A stretch of DNA of 39,203 bases from Sulfurovum sp. (GCA_028684885.1 JAQUFB010000004.1:1-39203), one strand, 5' to 3'. Counted from the stretch's first letter, positions 26,573 to 35,012 are shown. A program made the numbers and translations. Notes: generated by a model not told the origin, from the letters alone.

Positions 26573-26962
26573 ATGGAAACAGCACTTTTACTTACTTTTA
26601 TGCTTTTTGTGGCAGAACTTCTTGAAGCATATATCCAAAGGGCACCTACGCTCCTTGGCATTCTGGAGCGGCTCAATCTCTACGCGCAAAAGTCGATTTT
26701 TCTTCTCTTCGCGGTACATCCGGGATTTTATTTTGTACTCTTTGTCGTCATGGTAACAGGTATACTCAATTTCAGCATGATATTTCTGGTAGCGATGAAG
26801 GTCTTTGATATTTTTTATAAACTGGAGCTGCTCAAAAAAGTTTTTAAAGAGCGTATGGTTTCCGAAGCGTTTGCGCAGATGCTGATGTGGCGTATCCCCT
26901 CATGGTATTTTTTACTCGGGCCGGTACTCTACCCCTCCTTGCTGCTTTATGCCTTAACTTAA
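26573..26962 (+). CDS. Small integral membrane protein, unknown function
   Basis: The ATG at 26573 gives 129 residues; the ORF track start 33 bases earlier lies in the short divergent spacer. The protein is strongly hydrophobic, with probable spans at about 3-20 (LLTFMLFVAELLEAY), 40-75 (IFLLFAVHPGFYFVLFVVMVTGILNFSMIFLVAMKV) and near the C-terminus (WYFLLGPVLYPSLLLYAL). I recognise no domain. It starts only 42 bases from ccoI on the opposite strand and so shares its upstream region. Membership of the cbb3 assembly regulon is possible but rests on that adjacency alone. Confidence 0.7.
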   Translation: METALLLTFMLFVAELLEAYIQRAPTLLGILERLNLYAQKSIFLLFAVHPGFYFVLFVVMVTGILNFSMIFLVAMKVFDIFYKLELLKKVFKERMVSEAFAQMLMWRIPSWYFLLGPVLYPSLLLYALT

Positions 26963-27066
26963 ATTTTAGTTTAAAAGGTTTATAATACGTTTACTACTTA
27001 GTTTTAGATAACTATAACATACATATAATCTTCTAAGAATAATTTCCAAAACACTCAAGAGGACAC

Positions 27067-28413
27067 ATGAGCGACAATCAAAAATCTTCAGCTACGGTCA
27101 ATGCCAAGGCACCCAAAAGCAAAAAAAGTACCAACAGGACCCATGTACCCGTCAAAGGGCACAAAGTGGAGGATCTTCAGAAGCTGCCTTTATCGGAGCT
27201 TGTAGAGATTGCCAAAGAGGTACAGGTTGAAAATCCGAACGAATTTCAGAGAAAAGACCTGATCTTCGAGATCCTGAAGTCACAGGTAAGCCAGGGAGGA
27301 TTTATCCTCTTTACAGGGATCCTTGAAATCCTGCCTGACGGTTACGGTTTCCTGCGTTCCGAAGACGGCAACTTTGCCAACTCCAGTAACGATACCTATG
27401 TCAGCAGTACGCAGATCAAGCGTTTTGCACTGAGAAACGGAGATGTCGTGACAGGACAGGTACGTGCTCCCAAAGAGCAGGAAAAGTATAACGCACTGCT
27501 CAAGATCGAGGCGATCAACTACCTTGCCCCGGAGCAGTCGAAACAGAGACCGCTTTTTGACAACCTTACGCCGCTTTATGCTGCTGAACAGCTGAAACTT
27601 GAGTACAACCCGATGAAGATGACCGGCAGGGTACTTGATCTCTTTACGCCTATCGGAAAAGGGCAGAGAGCGTTGATCGTCGCTCCTCCGCGTACGGGTA
27701 AAACAGAACTTCTCAAAGAGCTTGCGCACGGTATTACCTATAACAGTCCGGATGCGACACTGATGGTGCTCCTGGTCGACGAGAGGCCCGAAGAGGTAAC
27801 CGATATGCAGCGTTCGGTAAAAGGGGAAGTCTACAGTTCGACCTTTGACCTGCCTGCACAAAACCATGTAAGAACAGCCGAGATGGTGATCGAAAAAGCC
27901 AAAAGACGTGTGGAGATGGGTAAAGATGTGATCATCCTGCTGGACTCCATCACCAGACTTGCGCGTGCCTACAACACCGTTACCCCAAGCTCCGGAAAAG
28001 TACTCTCCGGTGGGGTAGATGCGAATGCACTGCATAAACCAAAGCGCTTCTTCGGTGCGGCAAGAAATATCGAAGAGGGTGGTTCACTGACGATCATCGC
28101 TACGGCACTTATCGAGACGGGAAGCCGTATGGATGAGGTGATCTTTGAAGAGTTCAAAGGTACGGGTAACTCCGAAGTGGTACTCAGCCGTCATGTCTCT
28201 GAACGCCGTATCTACCCGGCGATCGATGTGACGAAGTCCGGAACACGTAAAGAAGAGCTTCTTGTAACTCCGGAGACCCTACAGAAAGTCTGGGCGCTCA
28301 GAACTGCGATGCAGAACATGGAAGAGGTGGAGGGATTGAAATTCCTCTTCTCTAAAATGCTCAAGACTAAGTCCAATGAAGAGTTCCTTTCTCTGATGAA
28401 TGAGGGCGCATAA
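27067..28413 (+). CDS. rho: Transcription termination factor Rho
   Basis: Rho is the hexameric RNA helicase that ends transcription of untranslated RNA. Residues 1-45 form a basic, low-complexity extension. The Rho N-terminal SAP-like domain follows ([13 protein letters not shown]), then the RNA-binding cold-shock domain ([15 protein letters not shown]). The ATPase core has Walker [12 protein letters not shown] and Walker [18 protein letters not shown]. Its 448-residue length is ordinary. The 104-base upstream spacer has two TATAAT boxes (26981 and 27024) without clear -35 partners. The stop codon is followed at once by a 10-bp-arm palindrome. Confidence 0.97.
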   Translation: MSDNQKSSATVNAKAPKSKKSTNRTHVPVKGHKVEDLQKLPLSELVEIAKEVQVENPNEFQRKDLIFEILKSQVSQGGFILFTGILEILPDGYGFLRSEDGNFANSSNDTYVSSTQIKRFALRNGDVVTGQVRAPKEQEKYNALLKIEAINYLAPEQSKQRPLFDNLTPLYAAEQLKLEYNPMKMTGRVLDLFTPIGKGQRALIVAPPRTGKTELLKELAHGITYNSPDATLMVLLVDERPEEVTDMQRSVKGEVYSSTFDLPAQNHVRTAEMVIEKAKRRVEMGKDVIILLDSITRLARAYNTVTPSSGKVLSGGVDANALHKPKRFFGAARNIEEGGSLTIIATALIETGSRMDEVIFEEFKGTGNSEVVLSRHVSERRIYPAIDVTKSGTRKEELLVTPETLQKVWALRTAMQNMEEVEGLKFLFSKMLKTKSNEEFLSLMNEGA

Positions 28414-28437
28414 TTGTATGAGCTTGGGCTCATACAA
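28414..28437. repeat. Perfect palindrome right after the rho stop codon
   Basis: TTGTATGAGC and GCTCATACAA are exact reverse complements around a 4-base loop (TTGG). The first base follows the TAA of rho. No T-run follows, so it is not a normal intrinsic terminator, though it could stabilise the 3' end of the mRNA. It directly abuts an AGTGAGG heptamer array, as the hisA palindrome does. Confidence 0.85.
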
Positions 28438-28558
28438 AGTGAGGAGTGAAGAGTGAAGAGTGCTGGTATGCTTTTCTTGCGAAAAGCTTTGATTGAAAAG
28501 ATTGCAATAGAAGTTTTACAGTGTAAAGCATACTTGAACTCCCCACTCCTTACCCCAA
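28438..28558. repeat. Heptamer-flanked imperfect inverted element between rho and murI
   Basis: The left edge carries AGTGAGG, AGTGAAG, AGTGAAG and a degenerate AGTGCTG. The right edge carries the inverse type (ACTCCCC, ACTCCTT, ACCCCAA). Just inside, GTATGCTTT (28466-28474) is exactly matched by AAAGCATAC (28525-28533). A further small palindrome CTTTTC-TTGC-GAAAAG sits in the core. The whole forms an imperfect inverted repeat of about 120 bp with no coding capacity. Confidence 0.75.
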
Positions 28559-28619
28559 GGGCACTTGTCACTTCGTTCGGGCGCACTCCTCGTTTTTCAT
28601 TATTTAAAAAGGATACCTT

Positions 28620-29363
28620 TTGAAAGTAGGAGTATTTGACTCTGGAGCCGGCGGATTGAGCGTCGTGAAATCCCTGCTGGACCATAAACTCTTCGAAGAG
28701 ATCATCTACTACGGTGACACGGCGCGCGTTCCCTACGGCCCGAAAGATGCCAATACGGTGATCCGATATGCGCTCGAAGCACTCGAGTTTTTCAATAATT
28801 TTAATATCGATCTTCTCATTACGGCATGCAACACCGTCAGTGCCTATGCCATCACTGAAATGCAGGGGAAAGCCTCCTATCCGGTGGTAGGGGTGATTGA
28901 ACCTGGTATCAAGGCATTGGAAAACAGCCTCACGGACAAAGATGCTCAGATACTGATCATCGGGACCCGTGCGACGATCGCATCAAAACGCTATCAGGAT
29001 GCACTTAAACTTCTTGGCTACCAAAACCTTACGGCAAGACAGACAGGGCTTTTTGTCTCCATGGTGGAAGAGGGGATCTTTGAGGGGCCCTTGCTCTATG
29101 AAACGATGGAGCACTACTTCAAGGAGATAGAGGCACCCCAGGCGATCATTCTAGGATGTACACATTTTCCTTTGATCTCAGATGCGATCAGGGGCTATTT
29201 TGATGAGAAGCCCACCCTGATCCATTCGGGTGAAGCGATTGTTGAGTATCTTGAAGAGACACATGGTATCAAAGAAAAGGTCAATGAGACAAAACTCAGC
29301 ATCTATGCTTCGGACAATGTGGAGGGTTTGCGCACGATAGCCAAGCACTGGCTGAAAGACTGA
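28620..29363 (+). CDS. murI: Glutamate racemase
   Basis: MurI makes D-glutamate for peptidoglycan. The start MKVGVFDSGAGGLSVVKSLL carries the catalytic Asp and Ser. The two catalytic cysteines lie in TACNTVSAYA (about Cys69) and LGCTHFPLI (about Cys181). Length (247 aa) is normal. Translation begins at TTG 28620 after AAAGGA. The gene follows rho on the same strand but is separated by about 200 bp of repeat-rich spacer. Confidence 0.95.
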   Translation: MKVGVFDSGAGGLSVVKSLLDHKLFEEIIYYGDTARVPYGPKDANTVIRYALEALEFFNNFNIDLLITACNTVSAYAITEMQGKASYPVVGVIEPGIKALENSLTDKDAQILIIGTRATIASKRYQDALKLLGYQNLTARQTGLFVSMVEEGIFEGPLLYETMEHYFKEIEAPQAIILGCTHFPLISDAIRGYFDEKPTLIHSGEAIVEYLEETHGIKEKVNETKLSIYASDNVEGLRTIAKHWLKD

Positions 29364-29527
29364 TCTCTCTCCACCCTAAGTAGGATTTTAAACCATTAAA
29401 ATAGTTGTTTCCCGGAGCAGATAGCATTCTCTTTGATGATTGCCGGAGAGAAGTATAGGTAAAAAATCAGGTGATAGAAAAACGGGATAGAGTTGGATTC
29501 ATCAAAGCTTCAGCGTAGCAGAAGGGC

Positions 29528-30487
29528 TTAGAGCCCTATCGCTGCTTTGACTTTTTCCATTTTGGCAGAAGCAATGGCAGAAGCTTTCTTGGCTCCCTGC
29601 GCGAGAATATCGTGTACTTCATCGATATGGCTTAGATAGTACTCTCTCTTCTCTCTTGCTTCACCAAGCTCTTCCCAGATCAGCTCTTTGAGATATTTTT
29701 TGAAGTGGCCGTACCCCTCTTTCCCGCTTCTGTAGCGTGTCTGCAGTTCGAGTTTCTCTTCATTGTTCAGGAAGAGCGAAGCCAATGCATAGATATTGTC
29801 CCCTTCATGCTCCAGCGGTTCACCCAGTGGCGTAGAGGAGGAGACGATCTTGTTGCATCGTTTCTGAAGGGATTTTTCATCCATAAAGAGATCGATCGCA
29901 TTGTTGTAACTCTTGCTCATCTTCTGGCCGTCAATGCCTGGGATGGTGGCTACCTCTTCCTGTACCAGGTGTTCAGGCAGAACAAAGAGTTCGCCGTACT
30001 CGTTGTTGAACTTGATGGCGATATCACGTGTCATCTCTACATGCTGGATCTGATCTTTCCCTACAGGCACCTGTTCGGTGTCAAGTAGCAGAATATCGGC
30101 TGCCATCAGGACGGGGTAGCTGAAGAGCGCATGGCTGGCCGGGATCCCTTTTGCAACCTTGTCTTTGTAGGAGTGTGCCCGTTCAAGCAGTCCCATCGGT
30201 GTAAATTTGGAGAGTACCCAGTAGAGTTCGAGTACTTCGGGTACATGGCTTTGGATCCAGAAGGTTGTCTTATTTGGATCGATACCGACAGAGAGGTAAT
30301 CGACTGCCGCATCAATTGTATATTGTCTGAGCGTATCGGCATCTTTGGAACTGGTCAAAGAATGGTAGTTGGCGATAAAGGTAAAGAGCTCATGTTTCTC
30401 CTGAAGCTCTACCATCGGTTTCATTGCCCCAAAGTAGTTTCCCAGGTGAAGTTTTCCTGAAGCCTGGATTCCTGTAAGTACACGCAT
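29528..30487 (-). CDS. trpS: Tryptophanyl-tRNA synthetase
   Basis: TrpS charges tRNA-Trp. The class I signatures are ASGKLHLGNYFGAM (HIGH equivalent, residues 9-22) and GQKMSKSYNNAID (KMSKS). Length (319 aa) matches the bacterial enzyme. The stop codon lies in a small palindrome (AGGGCT-CTA-AGCCCT), which has no U-run and is a poor terminator. The 164-base spacer toward murI contains nothing I recognise. The gene is 69 bases downstream of der on the same strand. Confidence 0.95.
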   Translation of the reverse strand: MRVLTGIQASGKLHLGNYFGAMKPMVELQEKHELFTFIANYHSLTSSKDADTLRQYTIDAAVDYLSVGIDPNKTTFWIQSHVPEVLELYWVLSKFTPMGLLERAHSYKDKVAKGIPASHALFSYPVLMAADILLLDTEQVPVGKDQIQHVEMTRDIAIKFNNEYGELFVLPEHLVQEEVATIPGIDGQKMSKSYNNAIDLFMDEKSLQKRCNKIVSSSTPLGEPLEHEGDNIYALASLFLNNEEKLELQTRYRSGKEGYGHFKKYLKELIWEELGEAREKREYYLSHIDEVHDILAQGAKKASAIASAKMEKVKAAIGL

Positions 30488-30556
30488 TGCGATATCCTAA
30501 AATTTTTTTTGAGATTATAGCAGGTGAGCGCTTTAGGCTTTTACCCGCAGCGGGTA

Positions 30557-31957
30557 TTACTCGTCAATCTTTCGCTCGCCGCGTTTACGTGTCTCCAGAT
30601 CGAGAGGGACCCCTTCGAAGTCAAACTTGCTTCGGATAAAGTTTGCCAGATAGCGTTTGTAGCTGAAATGCAGGAAATTCGGGTGATTGACAATCAGCGC
30701 GATCTTTGGCGGCTTGGTCTCGTACTGGGTTGCAAACTTGATCTTCACTACTGCGCCGTGATGCGAAGGGATATGGTGACGGCTGATCGCTTCACGCAGT
30801 ACATCATTGAGCTTGGAGGTAGGGATACGCTGTTTGTAGCGCTCATAGATCGCCACAATCTGCTCAAGTATCTTATGTACCCGCTGCCCTGTTTTTGCTG
30901 AGACGGTAATGATCGGCGCATAATGGAGGAATTTGAGTTCATCCCGGATATCGTCGATCGCCTCTTCATAACTCTTCTCTTCGCGTACATCCCATTTGTT
31001 GATGACGATCAGCGAGCCCAGTTTAAACTTTTCGATCAGGCCGGCAATTCTCTCATCCAGCTCGGTTACTCCCGCAGTCGCATCGATCAAAAGCAGTGCG
31101 ATATCCGCTTGTTTCAGCATCTCTTCGGTACGGTCAAGCGCATATTTCTCTATACCCAGGATCTTCCCGCGTCTTCTGATCCCCGCAGTATCGACAAAGG
31201 TGATTTTATACTCATTGTGTTCGATAGACTCATCGACGGGGTCTATCGTCGTACCGGCCACATCAGAGACGATCGTACGCTCTTCGCCCACCAGCGCATT
31301 GAGCAGGGAGCTTTTCCCCGTGTTGACACGTCCGATAAGCGCAACCCTGATCTCTCTGTCCTCCTCCTCTTCTGCGGAGTCAAAATGGATCTCTTCGAGC
31401 ATCTCTGCAAAAGGATCAACCTCTTCATCCGGTTCCAGTGCGCCTTCCTCTTCTTCACGCGGAGGAATATACGCTTCAAGCCAGGCGTAGAAGTCGTTGA
31501 AATAGCGGTTGTGGCTGACTGAGAGCGGAAAGGTACGTTCCGCGCCGAATTCCAGGAATTCCCAGTAACGCTCCTCCTCCTTGTCGTTGTCGATCTTGTT
31601 GACGACAAGTGCGAGCGGTTTGTTCAGCGCCTGAAGCTTATAGAAGAGCTCCCTGTCCTCCTCTTCCGGAAGCATTTTCCCGTTGACCATATAGATGATG
31701 ACATCTGCCTCTTTGGCGGCTCTGAGTGCATGTTCTGCCACTTTGCTGAAGAGTTCGGAAGAGTAGTCGATCCCTCCCGTATCAAGGATCTCAAAGTCAC
31801 GGTTTCCCGAGATCGTGACCACACGTTTTTTCACATCCCGTGTCGTTCCTGACATATCCGAGGTGATCGCATCCCTCTGACGGGCAAGGCGGTTGAAGAG
31901 TGAGCTTTTGCCCACATTGGGGCGTCCGATAATGGCTACTTTTTTAAGATCTGGCAT
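30557..31957 (-). CDS. der: Ribosome assembly GTPase Der (EngA)
   Basis: Der is the double GTPase needed for maturation of the 50S ribosomal subunit. Two G domains are visible. The first has GRPNVGKSSLFNRL, DTGGIDY and NKID. The second has GRVNTGKSSLLNAL, DTAGIRRRGK and NKWD. The KH-like C-terminal domain follows and ends in ETRKRGERK. I start at ATG 31957 (466 aa, MPDLKKVAIIGRPNVG); the ORF track start is a TTG seven codons earlier. The second P-loop reads GRVNTGKS where GRPNVGKS is usual, a mild difference that keeps the lysine and serine. A nested-palindrome element lies upstream. Confidence 0.95.
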   Translation of the reverse strand: MPDLKKVAIIGRPNVGKSSLFNRLARQRDAITSDMSGTTRDVKKRVVTISGNRDFEILDTGGIDYSSELFSKVAEHALRAAKEADVIIYMVNGKMLPEEEDRELFYKLQALNKPLALVVNKIDNDKEEERYWEFLEFGAERTFPLSVSHNRYFNDFYAWLEAYIPPREEEEGALEPDEEVDPFAEMLEEIHFDSAEEEEDREIRVALIGRVNTGKSSLLNALVGEERTIVSDVAGTTIDPVDESIEHNEYKITFVDTAGIRRRGKILGIEKYALDRTEEMLKQADIALLLIDATAGVTELDERIAGLIEKFKLGSLIVINKWDVREEKSYEEAIDDIRDELKFLHYAPIITVSAKTGQRVHKILEQIVAIYERYKQRIPTSKLNDVLREAISRHHIPSHHGAVVKIKFATQYETKPPKIALIVNHPNFLHFSYKRYLANFIRSKFDFEGVPLDLETRKRGERKIDE

Positions 31958-31983
31958 AAATATTCTTTCTTTTTGCAAATTCC

Positions 31984-32089
31984 CGTTCCGGCCCGGTAGA
32001 GGCGGAATGCATATGTACTATTGGAGAGCATGATCCTGCTATCAGATTAGAGTCAACAATGCATTCCCAACGAGGACGTTGGGAGCGAG
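31984..32089. repeat. Nested-palindrome (MITE-like) element, copy 1
   Basis: GGAATGCATA (32004-32013) and TGCATTCC (32060-32067) form the inner inverted repeat. The right end is a hairpin TCCCAACG-AGGA-CGTTGGGA followed by GCGAG. The left end (TTCCCGTTCC...GGCGGAAT) is a decayed version of the same hairpin. The design matches the clearer copy at 37830-37917. It lies between mscS and der, upstream of der. Confidence 0.7.
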
Positions 32090-32113
32090 AAGTATGAGAT
32101 TTAATTTATGTGA

Positions 32114-33316
32114 TTATACCATATTATTTTTTGGCATCTCATCTTTGTGCATATTCTCCAGATAGATAGAGTGGGAAGGGAAAGCAAAACTCGAGCCATG
32201 CTTTGCAACGATCTTTATGATTTTGAGATTGACATCCTCTCTGATGCGCAGATACTCCTCCCAGTTTGCGGTATTGGTAAAGGCATAGATAAAAATATTG
32301 AGTGATGAGTCCCCGAATGATTCGAAATTGACAAGCAGCGTATCCTCGCGGGAGATGCCTTCATGGGTCTGCAGCATCGTTTTGATCTCATCGACGATAG
32401 CGGTGATCTGTTCGGTGGTCGTAGCATAGGTCAGTCTGATATGCATCCTGATGCGACGGACACCGCGCCGTGAAAAGTTCTCTATCGGGCTGTTGGCGAT
32501 CACATGGTTGGGTACGGTAATGACCGATTTGTCAAAGGAGCGTATCTTGGTCGTACGCATGCCGATATCCTCGACCACACCTTCCACATTGTTGACGACG
32601 ATCCACTCTCCTATCCGGATCGTACGGTCGGCCAGGAGCGAGAAGGAGCCAAAAAGGTTGGCAACGGTGTCTTTTGCCGCGAGCGCAAAGGCAAGGCCCC
32701 CGATCCCCAGTGATGCGATCAGAGCGGTGACATTGATCCCCCATACCTGAAGCATCGCCCCCAGGCCTATTCCTGCGACCAGGATTTTGATCAGTGCCAG
32801 GATAAAATTCCCCACCTCTTTGGAGAGATCTCTGTTGAATTTCCCCGTAATATTGTAAATGAGCTCCCTCATCGCCTCGATGATTGAGAGTATCGTCCAG
32901 AATACGGTATAGACCACCAGGGTTTCCAGGATCTTCTTGATCACATCCGTCTCTTTGAAAATGAGTACGAAAAAGAGGTGGATACCGATAAGGATAAATA
33001 TGAAAGCAAGAGGACCTTTGAGCGCGGAGATGATCCTCTCGTCGTAATGGGTTGAGGTTCTTTGGGCAAATTTTTGCATGGTTGCGACGATCACCAATGT
33101 AAAAAATCTTCGCAAAAGAAGAAAGAAGAGAAAGACCAGGGTTGCCGCGATCAGATTGGCATAGGGGATACCCCAGATGGTGTTGGATAAAGCGGGGAAT
33201 GCTTCATAAACCGGTGCAAGCAGCTTCTGTACCTCGGTGGGAAGCCCCATATCCAACCCGTCAATTACGTTCAGTGTGATGGTGGTATTGTTTTCTGTAG
33301 TCTCTACAGCAGACAT
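32114..33316 (-). CDS. Small-conductance mechanosensitive channel, MscS family
   Basis: MscS channels open under membrane tension and release solutes after osmotic downshock. Four hydrophobic segments are visible (about 55-75, 95-118, 133-150 and 170-225). The last contains the pore-lining TM3 GIGGLAFALAAKDTVANLFGSFSLLADRTIRIGEWI, the strongest family mark. The beta domain follows (VVNNVEGVVEDIGMRTTKIRSFDKSVITVPNHVIA) and then an alpha/beta C-terminus. At 400 residues it is longer than E. coli MscS (286) because of extra N-terminal spans. AAAGGAG precedes the ATG. It is divergent from the DUF3108 gene. Confidence 0.9.
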   Translation of the reverse strand: MSAVETTENNTTITLNVIDGLDMGLPTEVQKLLAPVYEAFPALSNTIWGIPYANLIAATLVFLFFLLLRRFFTLVIVATMQKFAQRTSTHYDERIISALKGPLAFIFILIGIHLFFVLIFKETDVIKKILETLVVYTVFWTILSIIEAMRELIYNITGKFNRDLSKEVGNFILALIKILVAGIGLGAMLQVWGINVTALIASLGIGGLAFALAAKDTVANLFGSFSLLADRTIRIGEWIVVNNVEGVVEDIGMRTTKIRSFDKSVITVPNHVIANSPIENFSRRGVRRIRMHIRLTYATTTEQITAIVDEIKTMLQTHEGISREDTLLVNFESFGDSSLNIFIYAFTNTANWEEYLRIREDVNLKIIKIVAKHGSSFAFPSHSIYLENMHKDEMPKNNMV

Positions 33317-33329
33317 TCATGCTCCTTTC

Positions 33330-33358
33330 TTGGTTGGTTTACGTTATTATAGTAAAAT
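33330..33358 (+). promoter_or_regulatory. Candidate promoter for the DUF3108 gene
   Basis: TTGGTT and TAAAAT are separated by exactly 17 bases on the plus strand, about 30 bases before the GTG start. A TATAAT for the opposite (mscS) direction overlaps it (33346-33351), and the exact palindrome TTCGTACGAA starts on the last base of the -10. Confidence 0.5.
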
Positions 33359-33388
33359 TCGTACGAAAGTACAGCGAAGGGGAGTCTT

Positions 33389-34129
33389 GTGGTGAAAAAA
33401 TATCTGTTGGTCGGTTTGTTCCTGTCTATCTCATGGCTTGATGCCCGGGTGCTGGATGTGAAGTATAAGGTGAAGTTCGGGATTCTGGGAGAGCTGGGGG
33501 TTTCACAGGCGCATTTGGAGACAAATGGGAACCGTTATAAGATCTCTATCGATGCCAAAGCAACGGGTATTGCCAAAACACTCAGCAAAAACAGGAAGGA
33601 GATGCATCTCTCCGAGGGATTTATCCGAAACGGGAGATACTATACGCAGCGTTATACTATAGAGGTGGAGTATGGGGAGAAAAAAAGAGAAAAGATCTAT
33701 ACCGTGGATTATCGGAAAAAGACCGTTTCAAAAATCAGCAAAAAATACAGAAAAGGGAAGCTGACTTCCAATGTAGAGAGTACGCTGGACTTTTTCGGTA
33801 CGGATGATCTTCTGACGCTCTATTTCAATCTGCCGACGCTGCTCGATGAAAAGAGCAAACCGGGACTCTATGTATTCCGTGCGATAGGCGCGGAGCAGCA
33901 GGACGGAAAGGTGGAGATACGCCTGCCCAAACCGGAGCAGGTCAAAAAGTACACTGACACTCTGGGGAAGGGTGCATACCGCTATCTTACAGCGATCATC
34001 TATCAGAAGATCTTCTCCAGCAACAAAGGCGAACTGATGATCGCCATCGGCAAAGACGGCATTACGCAAAAGGCGGTACTGAAAGACCTAGTGCTGTTTG
34101 GCGATCTTACGGCAGAGCGTATAAAATAA
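33389..34129 (+). CDS. DUF3108 family periplasmic or envelope protein
   Basis: The 246-residue protein has an N-terminal signal peptide (VKKYLLVGLFLSISWLDA) and then a beta-rich body beginning VLDVKYKVKFGILGELG. This start and the later TVDYRKKTVSKISKKYRKGK and DFFGTDDLLTLYFNLP resemble DUF3108 proteins, secreted proteins of unknown function. Two GTG codons (33389 and 33392) follow GGGGAG, and either may be used. Its last 23 bases overlap the convergent small gene at 34107. No function is proposed. Confidence 0.65.
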   Translation: MVKKYLLVGLFLSISWLDARVLDVKYKVKFGILGELGVSQAHLETNGNRYKISIDAKATGIAKTLSKNRKEMHLSEGFIRNGRYYTQRYTIEVEYGEKKREKIYTVDYRKKTVSKISKKYRKGKLTSNVESTLDFFGTDDLLTLYFNLPTLLDEKSKPGLYVFRAIGAEQQDGKVEIRLPKPEQVKKYTDTLGKGAYRYLTAIIYQKIFSSNKGELMIAIGKDGITQKAVLKDLVLFGDLTAERIK

Positions 34130-34364
34130 AGTCAATCACTTTTTCATCAGATATCTCGCAGGGCTTTAGCATTCCGCCTTTCATCGTAGGATAGTAGTTC
34201 CCGCTGACGATGTCATTGCCTCCGAGTTCCTCGGCATAGATCTTGATGAGTTTTCCTTCGAGCAGAGTCTCTTTGCGTAGCAGGTAGCGCCTGTTCCTGT
34301 AGAAGAGATCAGTGGTGCCATCGGGGAGCGCTAAAAGCCTGGTGTAAAATTCTGTTTCATTCAT
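34107..34364 (-). CDS. Uncharacterised 85-residue protein
   Basis: The reading frame starts MNETEFYTRLLALPDGTTDLFYRNRRYLLRKETLLEG and ends with CEISDEKVIDFILYALP. It is a soluble, mixed-charge sequence with no signal peptide or membrane span. Composition looks like a genuine protein rather than a shadow frame, although no strong ribosome site precedes the ATG. Its 3' end overlaps the DUF3108 gene by 23 bases in tail-to-tail orientation. I do not recognise the family. Confidence 0.6.
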   Translation of the reverse strand: MNETEFYTRLLALPDGTTDLFYRNRRYLLRKETLLEGKLIKIYAEELGGNDIVSGNYYPTMKGGMLKPCEISDEKVIDFILYALP

Positions 34365-34441
34365 AGGTGTTATTATGCAAAAAGTAGTTGAAAGGTAGCA
34401 GGTAAAGCGCTAAAAAAATTAGCGCTTTGAAGTAAACATGA

Positions 34442-34693
34442 TCAATCTACCCACTGAGGTTTGTGATGGTTCCTTTCACTGTAGGAAAATGAATCGTCAT
34501 ACTCATCATCTTCCTCATCCAGCCAACCGAATATATCATCAGTAAAGATCCTTGCATATCCCATCTCTTCAAGCATCTCGTCGAGCTGAGAGAGACTTGC
34601 ATGTGTCTTTTTGTAGTGCGATATAAGCGTCTCGATATCTTCTGTCTCAACGCCGTGTGTCTTTAGGGTAAATTCCATATCTTTTATAGTCAT
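34442..34693 (-). CDS. Uncharacterised acidic 83-residue protein
   Basis: The start MTIKDMEFTLKTHGVETEDIETLISHYKKTHASLSQLDEMLEEMGY looks like two or three helices. The C-terminal half is very acidic (DEEDDEYDDSF) and ends in HHKPQWVD. A good ribosome site (AGAGGAAG, six bases away) precedes the ATG. It lies 12 bases downstream of a 51-codon ORF on the same strand, so the two probably share a transcript. No domain is recognised. Confidence 0.7.
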   Translation of the reverse strand: MTIKDMEFTLKTHGVETEDIETLISHYKKTHASLSQLDEMLEEMGYARIFTDDIFGWLDEEDDEYDDSFSYSERNHHKPQWVD

Positions 34694-34705
34694 CGTATCT
34701 TCCTC

Positions 34706-34861
34706 TTACAGCTTCATTTCCATAGAAGTTGTTTGAGAGCGTACGGTGAACGAGTGGATCGTTTTCACTTGGGTGATGCCTCCAACATCAACATCTAAAT
34801 TGTATAGATATCCACTGATATCCTCATGTTCCGGGTACGTATCGAAATGACCGACCAACAT
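34706..34861 (-). CDS. Small ORF of 51 codons, not in the ORF track
   Basis: From ATG 34861 the minus strand reads MLVGHFDTYPEHEDISGYLY and continues as an ordinary protein-like sequence to EMKL and TAA at 34706. Codon use and residue balance look real, in a stretch that otherwise would be a gap of over 300 bases. No clear ribosome site precedes the ATG and the frame is open further upstream, so the true start may differ. It ends 12 bases before the acidic 83-residue gene. I do not recognise it. Confidence 0.5.
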   Translation of the reverse strand: MLVGHFDTYPEHEDISGYLYNLDVDVGGITQVKTIHSFTVRSQTTSMEMKL

Positions 34862-35003
34862 AAACCATAACCGATAAAAAATTATACTCTGAAAATCGGA
34901 TTTTATAGCTAAAAAAGAGATAAAATTTTTCAGGCTCGATATTAAGGAGATTTAAACTAAGATTTCAGAAATTCAGGAGCTCCGGTATCAGGGGTTGAAT
35001 CAA

Positions 35004-35012
35004 TGTTATAAT
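35004..35012 (+). promoter_or_regulatory. Extended -10 promoter element for ppk2
   Basis: TGTTATAAT gives a TGn motif joined to a perfect -10 box. No good -35 is present, which is usual for extended -10 promoters. Transcription would begin near 35019, downstream of the ATG (35011) chosen by the ORF track, so that start cannot be used from this promoter. Confidence 0.5.

Noticed and set aside
29364-29527. Gene or RNA in the murI-trpS spacer
   Set aside because: The 164-base stretch has no protein-like frame, strong hairpin or repeat that I could see.
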